Shown here piece after piece: positions 1-5,163 of a DNA stretch of 6,003 nt (the first letter of the stretch is position 1; the number at the start of each line of letters is the position of its first letter). A program made the position numbers and the translations under genes. The stretch covers positions 1-6,003 of the forward strand of contig JAQVME010000094.1 of NCBI GenBank assembly GCA_028703745.1. The letters are read 5' to 3'. The notes under the pieces are model-generated. The model saw nothing but the letters and a program-made list of their open reading frames with translations. It did not search any database and had not been told where the DNA came from. The stretch comes from Clostridia bacterium (GTDB taxonomy: Bacteria; Bacillota; Clostridia; Christensenellales; DTU072).

Positions 1-206
1 AATATGCTTTCGGAGCCTGTACCGGTTTAAAATTTTTGATAATTCCACCAAATTGTACCTATATCGGAGAACTTGCGTTCTTATCTTGGACTTCATCACA
101 AACTATTTATATTACATCGTTTGCATCTCAGGCTGAAGCAGACAAGGCATTTGCTTTACATTGGAATGAGTGCTTAGGAACAAAGTTTGTATTTATTGAT
201 AAATAA
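1..206 (+). CDS. BspA-like leucine-rich-repeat surface protein, C-terminal fragment
   Basis: The reading frame beginning at base 3 is open from the window edge to a TAA at 204-206 and gives the last 67 residues of a protein whose start lies to the left. The first part fits the LRR_5 (BspA-like, Treponema pallidum-type) repeat: a YAFGACTGLKFLIIPP unit, then a TYIGELAF unit matching the usual IP..V..IG..AF spacing. It ends in a terminal cap-like segment (QTIYI, then a WNEC stretch and FVFID) resembling the ends of such proteins in gut Firmicutes. Family members are usually secreted or cell-surface proteins involved in adhesion or host contact. No sorting signal or membrane anchor is visible at this C-terminus, so anchoring, if any, must be elsewhere. 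It converges on the minus-strand ATPase gene with 14 bp between stop codons and no clear terminator between them. The family call is fairly secure; the ligand is unknown. Confidence 0.75.
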   Translation, partial: YAFGACTGLKFLIIPPNCTYIGELAFLSWTSSQTIYITSFASQAEADKAFALHWNECLGTKFVFIDK

Positions 207-220
207 TACGCAAGTCATAC

Positions 221-1279
221 TTATGGCATGTTAAAAAAATCTCTTAGAATACTACCTAATTCTACAGAACAACATCTTTTGTAAATAGCATTAATTTCAC
301 GGTTTATCGTCTGCATCGTTTTCAGGTATGCAGTAGCCACCTTTATATCTGCGGCATAACGTTGATGAATTTCGGTTAGTTCGTTGCTAAATTTCTCGTC
401 GGTGCCGGCGGCTATGGCTATTTTGTAGACGTCGATGATTTCGTCGCCCTGCCTTTGGGGAAAATGCTCGTGGGGCGCCGTTGAGTCAAAAATACATACC
501 GAAAGCTCGGGCACGTTTATCATATCTAGGCTATTTGAATCGAAGCCGCAATGGTAAATTTCTGTTTTGAAGCCCCTGTCCGATGCGTATTTGCCGATTT
601 TTTTCAGCATAGTGGACTTGCCGCTACCCGGTCTGCCTTTAATAAAAAACCTTCTTTCTGCATTTTTTGTTATGTCAAGCACAAAATCCTTGGCGCCTTC
701 AGGCGTGGCAGCGCCGAGGAAACGGTGCTTTATTGCCGCCTGTTTATCTGCACGGTTCTCCCCTATCAGGTTTTGGCACAGACTCGCAGTCAGCTTGTCT
801 AACTTGCCAAAATCCATATTGGCAATATATATCTTCTCCCATTCGTCGTGAACCTTTAGCGCTCTGGCAAAATACAAATACGCCGACTCGTTGCAGCTCT
901 GCCTGTTTTGATACAATTGGCGCAGTGTATCTTGACGCTTTTTGTATTCGTCAGGGTTTTTGTATCTGTTCAAATCCAGCGTTTGCGCATTCTGTTTTGA
1001 AAACAACAACGGCGATTGCGGATTGAGATTAAAAACCACGGCGGTACTCAAGCTTCTGTTTATTATTGCTTCATAGGGAAAATTCATAAACGGGTTGTGC
1101 GCATACTCAAGATTGTATTCTTGAGCTTCCCAATGTTTCAACAGGTGCGCGGAAAGCGGCGCATAATCCGCCTCTCCCGTGACAAAATACGTCTTTTCAA
1201 TACCCTCAAGGCAGTTTTCCAAATACGAAATATAGCCGCCTGCAGTAATCCCCGATATGAAATAATTTACAAAGCCCAT
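221..1279 (-). CDS. PRK06851-like P-loop ATPase with a degenerate N-terminal nucleotide site
   Basis: This 352-residue protein resembles the Firmicutes PRK06851 family (about 360-370 residues), which is built from two tandem P-loop NTPase halves; its cellular role is not established. The C-terminal half is canonical: it opens with HRFLGAATPEGAKDFV (about 185-200), has an intact Walker A GRPGSGKST (215-223), a YHCGFDSNSLDMINVPEL segment, and a Walker B-like VCIFDSTAPHE strand. The N-terminal half keeps the family layout, including KVHDEWEKIYIANMDF (about 142-157). At the expected first P-loop it reads TGEADYAPLS (34-43), with no GKS/T, so that site should not bind ATP in the normal way. I chose the ATG at 1277-1279 because GGGGG lies 4 bp upstream. 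The frame is open to an ATG at 1345, but that adds a 22-residue stretch unlike the family and starts at the edge of the upstream terminator. The gene stands alone, with its own possible promoter. The protein is probably cytoplasmic. Confidence 0.8.
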   Translation of the reverse strand: MGFVNYFISGITAGGYISYLENCLEGIEKTYFVTGEADYAPLSAHLLKHWEAQEYNLEYAHNPFMNFPYEAIINRSLSTAVVFNLNPQSPLLFSKQNAQTLDLNRYKNPDEYKKRQDTLRQLYQNRQSCNESAYLYFARALKVHDEWEKIYIANMDFGKLDKLTASLCQNLIGENRADKQAAIKHRFLGAATPEGAKDFVLDITKNAERRFFIKGRPGSGKSTMLKKIGKYASDRGFKTEIYHCGFDSNSLDMINVPELSVCIFDSTAPHEHFPQRQGDEIIDVYKIAIAAGTDEKFSNELTEIHQRYAADIKVATAYLKTMQTINREINAIYKRCCSVELGSILRDFFNMP

Positions 1280-1283
1280 AATT

Positions 1284-1288
1284 CCCCC
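1284..1288 (-). promoter_or_regulatory. Ribosome binding site that sets the ATPase start
   Basis: On the minus strand a GGGGG run sits 4 bp before the ATG at 1277-1279. It can pair with the 16S anti-Shine-Dalgarno CCUCC through one G-U pair. No comparable site precedes the longer upstream ATG at 1343-1345, so this run favours the 352-residue product. Confidence 0.55.
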
Positions 1289-1310
1289 AAAAAAATACAG
1301 ATTGCTTGAA

Positions 1311-1338
1311 TAGTATATGCAAATCATAAATACATTGT
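1311..1338 (-). promoter_or_regulatory. Possible sporulation-type (sigma-K/E-like) promoter for the ATPase gene
   Basis: On the minus strand CATATACTA (1311-1319) fits the sigma-K -10 consensus CATANNNTA. An AC dinucleotide lies 17 bp upstream (1337-1338), the usual position of the sparse sigma-K -35 element. Transcription would start near 1303-1305, leaving a leader of about 25 bases that includes the GGGGG ribosome site. The same stretch contains TATACT, an acceptable vegetative -10, but the 6 bases at the matching -35 position (TAACAA) are a poor TTGACA. The match is short and in AT-rich DNA, so chance is a real alternative. Whether the organism sporulates cannot be told from this window. 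Confidence 0.3.
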
Positions 1339-1345
1339 TATCCAC

Positions 1346-1374
1346 GAAAAAAGCTGTCTCTTTCGAAACAGCTT
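1346..1374 (-). terminator. Rho-independent terminator of the minus-strand operon
   Basis: Read on the minus strand, AAGCTGTTTC (1365-1374) pairs over 10 bp, with one T-G wobble, with GAGACAGCTT (1351-1360). The stem closes on a GAAA (GNRA-class) tetraloop at 1361-1364 and runs directly into six T residues (1347-1352, overlapping the stem foot). The plus strand has no comparable T-run after the stem, so the terminator is directional. It lies about 125 bp after the stop of the AGPS-like oxidase gene and just upstream of the ATPase gene, which separates the two transcripts. Confidence 0.85.
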
Positions 1375-1384
1375 CTTATAATAG

Positions 1385-1467
1385 GATAAGATTTCTCCAC
1401 TTCGGTCGAAATGACATATCTTAATGTCATCCCGATTGGAGCGATAGCGGAATAGAGGGATCTCATC
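1385..1467. repeat. Dispersed palindromic intergenic repeat (MITE/REP-like)
   Basis: The element reads from GATAAGATTTCTCC at the left to GAGGGATCTCATC at the right. Its two halves are imperfect reverse complements meeting at a perfect 7 bp inverted pair, ATGACAT (1411-1417) and ATGTCAT (1424-1430), around a 6-base loop. The vocabulary (GATTTCTC, CTTCGGTCGAAATGACA, TGTCATCCCGA, GGATCTC) matches a type of short repeat that I recall being scattered between genes in many bacterial genomes. It encodes no protein. It lies in the 3' untranslated part of the operon transcript, between the last stop codon and the terminator, and would fold into a long hairpin in RNA. Copy number cannot be judged from one window. 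Confidence 0.65.
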
Positions 1468-1495
1468 CAAATAAAGAATAATGATGAGATTTCTC
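1460..1495. repeat. Second, partial repeat copy forming an 8 bp inverted repeat
   Basis: GATGAGATTTCTC (1483-1495) repeats 12 of the 13 bases at the left end of the neighbouring palindromic element (1385-1397). It appears to be the start of another copy that is cut off next to the oxidase stop codon (1499-1501). Its first 8 bases, GATGAGAT (1483-1490), are a perfect inverted match to ATCTCATC (1460-1467) at the right end of the full copy, with a 15-base AT-rich loop. In the operon mRNA this gives a hairpin a few bases after the stop codon, possibly protecting the 3' end. Confidence 0.6.
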
Positions 1496-1498
1496 GCT

Positions 1499-3238
1499 TT
1501 ATTTGTATTCTCTCAAAAACTTTTTGTCCTTTTCCTCAAGGTCAAGTCCCAGCGTGCCGCCTGGGTTCATTATGCCGTTGGGGTCGAAATGCTTTTTGAG
1601 AGCCTTGAATATGCTGTACTGCGTTCTGCCGAGATAGCCCTCAAGCCACGGAGCGAAGAGCTTGCCCACGCCGTGATGATGGCTTATTGCCGCGCCGCTC
1701 TTTTGGATGGCGTCGAGTATGCCGCTGTGATATTCCTTGAATTCGTGCAAATCCTCCAGCGGTGTAATAAAAATGAAATACAGGTTGCCGCCTTGGGGAT
1801 ACATATGCGAAATGTGCGTTGTAACGATAGTGTTGGGGCGGGATTTGCAGAATTTCCGCACATCAAGGTGCACCTGCTCCATATTGTCCCAGTTCACCGA
1901 ACATTCCAAAGTGTCTATCATAATGCCAAAATCTTGAAGGTTGTCGCGCAGATACGGGTCGGTGAACCTGCCGTGCTCCCAGCTCTTTGTGACTATGCCG
2001 GTCAAACTCATTGCGCCGTATTTCTTGCAAACCTTGCGGATATTCTTGGCTATGTTTTTGCCGAACTTCTTTTCTCCGTCGGTGAAACCGAGCAGCAGAC
2101 ATTTTTCATTGTCCTTGAAGCCCTTCATTTTGAGCAAGGTATCAAGCGGCGAATCGGTGATTCCGTACATACGCATCATTAGCTGAGTTTCTTCCTGGTC
2201 GGATACTCTGAATACAGAGGGCATACCGAATTCACCCTGCATAACTTCTCTGCACGCATTCATAGCGTCGTCCCACGACTTGAACATATAGCTATAACGG
2301 TATCTGTTTTCGGGTTGGTATTTGAAAATACGTAAGGTTACGTGCGTAAGCACGCCAAAGGTGCCCTCGCTGCCCATCATAATATGCCCAACGTCCGGTC
2401 CCGTCGCCTTTCTCGGCGTGTTGTCGGTCTTTATGTATCCTATGGGCGTGGCGTACTCCTGCGAAAGCACTATGTCCTCAATCTTGCCATAATAAGTGCT
2501 GTTTTGTCCCGCGCCTCTCGTGACGACCCAGCCGCCTACGGACGAATATTCAAATGATTGTGGAAAATGTCCGCACGAATAGCGCTCAGTGGCTCCCTTC
2601 AGCGTTTCGGGCGCCTCGTTCAAAATCTTCTCAAGCGCCGGTCCCATCATGCCTGCCTGAACGGTTATCGTCTGATTCTTTTGGTTAAATTCAATTACTT
2701 TGTTGAAATTTTTGCGCATATCGAGCGAAATTCCGCCCTTCATGCATTCGGTGCCCCTTGTAACGCTGGAGCCGCCGCCGTAAACGTAAAGGGGTATTAT
2801 GTTCTCGTTGCAATATGCGACGATATCGGTGATTTGCTCCCTTGTTTCGGGATAAAGCACGGCATTGGGCACGTTTTCGACGATTTTTTTGCGCAACCGC
2901 ATAAGGTCGTACATGGTCTGCCCGTAAGCTACCGTAAGCCTGCTATAATTGTCGGTGGCTATGTTTTTGGCGCCGACTATCTTTTCGAGAGCCTTCAAAT
3001 GTTTGTCGTCAAGCGTCACGGGTATGTCGTATTCGACGGGTTCAAGCCCCAGTTCCTTTCTCTGTTTGAAATTGTCGTCGGAAAGCCCGAAAATCTCTTT
3101 TACAAGCTTATACAGGTTCTCTTTGGGCACTTTGTAAGCGGCGGGATCGCCCCATTTGAAAACTGAGCGGTAAGATTTTTCCGGAGCTGTATCTGTATAC
3201 CAGTCGGGTGAGAAGCCCTTGTAGGGTTTTGTTGCCAT
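1499..3238 (-). CDS. FAD-binding oxidase, alkyl-dihydroxyacetonephosphate synthase-like
   Basis: This 579-residue flavoprotein belongs to the vanillyl-alcohol-oxidase/PCMH superfamily and most resembles alkyl-DHAP synthase (AGPS), which swaps the acyl chain of acyl-DHAP for a fatty alcohol in ether-lipid synthesis. The FAD domain carries PLYVYGGGSSVTRGTE (149-164), GHFPQSFEYSSVGGWVVTR (223-241), and TGPDVGHIMMGSEGTFGV (279-296). The C-terminal half has FRVSD with R344 at the place of a conserved AGPS arginine, YFIF with Y487 where AGPS has its active-site tyrosine, and SHHHGVGKL with H520-H522. It ends in DPNGIMNPGG (552-561). The GH.P.S.E.S.VGGW block and the triple histidine separate it from ordinary D-lactate or glycolate oxidases. 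There is no signal peptide, peroxisomal targeting signal or membrane segment. An AGGAGG (3249-3254) sits 10 bp before the ATG, which overlaps the kinase stop by 1 bp (TAATG), so translation is probably coupled. The family is secure. Whether it makes ether lipids or oxidises a polyol phosphate is undecided. Confidence 0.85.
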   Translation of the reverse strand: MATKPYKGFSPDWYTDTAPEKSYRSVFKWGDPAAYKVPKENLYKLVKEIFGLSDDNFKQRKELGLEPVEYDIPVTLDDKHLKALEKIVGAKNIATDNYSRLTVAYGQTMYDLMRLRKKIVENVPNAVLYPETREQITDIVAYCNENIIPLYVYGGGSSVTRGTECMKGGISLDMRKNFNKVIEFNQKNQTITVQAGMMGPALEKILNEAPETLKGATERYSCGHFPQSFEYSSVGGWVVTRGAGQNSTYYGKIEDIVLSQEYATPIGYIKTDNTPRKATGPDVGHIMMGSEGTFGVLTHVTLRIFKYQPENRYRYSYMFKSWDDAMNACREVMQGEFGMPSVFRVSDQEETQLMMRMYGITDSPLDTLLKMKGFKDNEKCLLLGFTDGEKKFGKNIAKNIRKVCKKYGAMSLTGIVTKSWEHGRFTDPYLRDNLQDFGIMIDTLECSVNWDNMEQVHLDVRKFCKSRPNTIVTTHISHMYPQGGNLYFIFITPLEDLHEFKEYHSGILDAIQKSGAAISHHHGVGKLFAPWLEGYLGRTQYSIFKALKKHFDPNGIMNPGGTLGLDLEEKDKKFLREYK

Positions 3239-4797
3239 TATTTTTTGTCCTCCTGCAATAATTTATTTATTTGTTGCAACTCGCCATAAAGCGGCTGCAC
3301 TCTCTTGTACATTTTTTTATAAACGCGCTCGTACATCAGCATATAGATTTTGTGGTTATCCATATCGGGAAAGAATTCATCGGTATAATGCACCATACCG
3401 CTCTGCGCTTCCGAAATGTCTTTGAATTCCCCTGCTCCTACGAAACCTATCATTGCGGCGCCCAAACCACTTGTTTCGTATGTCTGAACCCGCTTTACGG
3501 CCAAGCCGAACATATCCGCAGTAATTTGGCATATGGCGTCGGAGCTGCTGCCGCCGCCCGATACCGTAAGGTATTCTATATTGTACTTTGCCCTTTTCTC
3601 CATCTCGCGGAGACCTTCCACAAGCCCGTAGCCTATGCCCTCGATTATGGCTTTATAGATATGCGCTCTGGTGTGTTTGTCGGAGAAGCCGATTATGGCG
3701 CCTCTGGCTTCCGGAGCCTTCAGCGACGGCGACCAGTACGGCTGTAGCATAAGTCCGTTACTGCCTGCGGGAATATCCGCAAGAACCTTGTCCAGCAAAG
3801 CTTCGGGAGAAATCCCCAGTCTTTTTGCTTCGAGTTCTTCCTTGTGCGCAAACTCGTTTTTGAACCACGTTACCATCCAGAAGCCTCTGAATATCTGTGT
3901 TTCTGGATTGTATTTGCCTTTTATCATAGCGGGATACGCCGGCATAAAGGTCGATGGCTCGACGTACTTGTCGGTGGTTAATTGCACCGTTGCAGTAGTG
4001 CCGAAGGACAGCGAGGCGCAGCCGTCGCAAGTACAGCCCGTGCCCAAAGTTTCGCAGCCCTTGTCGGAGCCTGCCGCAATAAGCGGCGTGCCTTCGGGTA
4101 TGCCCGTCTGCTCTGCGGCTTCCTTTGTTATGCCGCCGATGACGCTACCGGGTTCAACCAGCTCGCACAGCTTCTCTTTCTCGATAGCAAATGCAGGATA
4201 TGTAAGAGAGCTTGGCGTCATCCATTCCTTCTTTTTGTAATCGAACGGCAGATGTCCAATCATGCTGGCTATGCTTTCGACCATTTTCCCCGAAAGCTTG
4301 TTGTTAATATAGCCGGAGAACATCAGATATTTGTAGGTCTTTTTCCAAATATCCGGTTCGTATTCCTTTATCCAGTTGCTGGCGGTGACCATAGATTGTT
4401 TTATCATGGGCTCGTACATGCCCACAAGCTTGAAGATAAACTTATTTTTGAACGGAAGCTTGACAGGCGTAGCTTCTCTTCTGTCCAGCCAAAGTATGAC
4501 CGGGCGCAACGCCATTCCTTTTTCGTCGACGCATACGCAGTTGTCGCGCATAGTCGTGACGGAAACGGCAATAATATCTTTCCACTTGTCCGGAAGCTTG
4601 GCTTTGAGCGTTTGCGACGCCTCGACGAATTTTTCCCAGTATACCTCTGCATACTGCTCCGCCCAGCCCTCGCGCAAGGAAAAATACGGCTCAAAAGGCA
4701 CCTTGCATTTTCCGACGATGTCACCGTTTTTGTTGAAGAGAATGGCTCTGGTGCTCTGCGTGCCGCAATCAAAAGCCAAAATCAATGGTTCTTTCAT
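3238..4797 (-). CDS. FGGY-family carbohydrate/polyol kinase, glycerol-kinase-like position
   Basis: This 519-residue protein has the usual FGGY length and two actin-fold domains. It should transfer phosphate from ATP to a small sugar or polyol in the cytoplasm. Domain I opens with the phosphate-binding DCGTQSTRA (10-18), followed by TTMRDN (81-86) and ILWLDRRE (101-108). The likely catalytic base is D245 in GSDKG. Domain II has SFGTTATV (264-271) and the adenosine-site SGGGSSSDAICQITADMFG (413-431). At the position of the E. coli glycerol-kinase Arg-Glu substrate pair it reads R84-D85, so a glycerol-like substrate is possible but not proven. The FGGY family also covers xylulose, ribulose, erythritol and other substrates, and the residues seen do not choose among them. 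AAGGAGG (4802-4808) sits 4 bp before the ATG and overlaps the stop of the DUF1667 gene. A cysteine-rich stretch (C248, C255, C257, C260) follows the catalytic aspartate. Neighbours suggest C3-polyol metabolism. Confidence 0.88.
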   Translation of the reverse strand: MKEPLILAFDCGTQSTRAILFNKNGDIVGKCKVPFEPYFSLREGWAEQYAEVYWEKFVEASQTLKAKLPDKWKDIIAVSVTTMRDNCVCVDEKGMALRPVILWLDRREATPVKLPFKNKFIFKLVGMYEPMIKQSMVTASNWIKEYEPDIWKKTYKYLMFSGYINNKLSGKMVESIASMIGHLPFDYKKKEWMTPSSLTYPAFAIEKEKLCELVEPGSVIGGITKEAAEQTGIPEGTPLIAAGSDKGCETLGTGCTCDGCASLSFGTTATVQLTTDKYVEPSTFMPAYPAMIKGKYNPETQIFRGFWMVTWFKNEFAHKEELEAKRLGISPEALLDKVLADIPAGSNGLMLQPYWSPSLKAPEARGAIIGFSDKHTRAHIYKAIIEGIGYGLVEGLREMEKRAKYNIEYLTVSGGGSSSDAICQITADMFGLAVKRVQTYETSGLGAAMIGFVGAGEFKDISEAQSGMVHYTDEFFPDMDNHKIYMLMYERVYKKMYKRVQPLYGELQQINKLLQEDKK

Positions 4798-4806
4798 ATC
4801 CCCTCC

Positions 4807-5163
4807 TTATTTTTGGAGCATATTGCTGGTTGCTATAACGTCGATTCCGCTGTCAAGCACATTTTGCAATACTACTTCGCCCCTTTTCACTCTTTTATCA
4901 AGTACAAAGCAATTGATAACCTTCATAAAATCAAAAATTTTCGCCTTGGGTATCTCTCCGTTGGTACGAACGGGCAATACTCCCGCTTCGGGAAAAACGG
5001 TTTTTACGGTAGTGGTCACGCTGCGCGTGGGGTTGGTCATTTCTGTAACGGCATAAGCTTTGCCCTTCGGGCATTTGCCGCCGAGTACTTCTATATTTTC
5101 GCCGTCGTTGTTTATGGTAAGTCTGCAACCGTTCGGGCACACAATACAAACTAGCTGTGTCAT
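4807..5163 (-). CDS. DUF1667 protein with four-cysteine cluster, oxidoreductase partner
   Basis: This 118-residue protein matches DUF1667 over its full length. The N-terminus has C6-x2-C9-P-x2-C13 and, after a short beta-rich stretch, C31-P-K-G-x2-Y-A, which together make a probable iron-sulfur or metal site. Then come the family blocks EMTNPTRSVTTTV and LPVRT..EIPK, and a C-terminal region ending in a DVIATSN segment. In Firmicutes, DUF1667 genes typically sit between a GlpB-like FAD/NAD oxidoreductase and a glycerol kinase. By that context the protein is thought to be a small electron-transfer subunit; direct biochemical proof is lacking. The ATG overlaps the upstream TGA by 4 bp (ATGA, 5160-5163), with GAGGAGG at 5171-5177, 7 bp before the start. 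It has no signal peptide or membrane segment, so it should be cytoplasmic or bound to its partner enzyme. Confidence 0.88.
   Translation of the reverse strand: MTQLVCIVCPNGCRLTINNDGENIEVLGGKCPKGKAYAVTEMTNPTRSVTTTVKTVFPEAGVLPVRTNGEIPKAKIFDFMKVINCFVLDKRVKRGEVVLQNVLDSGIDVIATSNMLQK

Noticed and set aside
245..265. Small inverted repeat TAGAAT/ATTCTA inside the end of the ATPase gene
   Set aside because: It has only 6 AT-rich pairs, no T-run and lies within coding sequence, so it is not convincing as a terminator.
1277..1345. A 374-residue version of the ATPase starting at 1345
   Set aside because: The extra 22 residues are unlike the family, no ribosome site precedes that ATG, and it abuts the terminator T-run. 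The ATG at 1279 has a GGGGG run at suitable spacing.
1385..1495. Repeat region as a CRISPR array
   Set aside because: There are only two related segments, they are palindromic and partly overlapping rather than regularly spaced with unique spacers, and no cas gene is present.
1481..2182. Plus-strand open frame (233 codons) opposite the oxidase
   Set aside because: It begins inside the repeat region, runs antisense to conserved AGPS-like motifs including SHHHGVGKL, and shows no recognisable domain.
2558..3166. Plus-strand open frame (202 codons) opposite the oxidase N-terminal half
   Set aside because: It is antisense to the FAD-binding domain, with no ribosome site and no family resemblance.
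3982..5154. Long plus-strand open frame (390 codons) opposite the kinase and DUF1667 genes
   Set aside because: It is antisense to two genes with clear family motifs, resembles no protein family, and is a by-product of their codon pattern.
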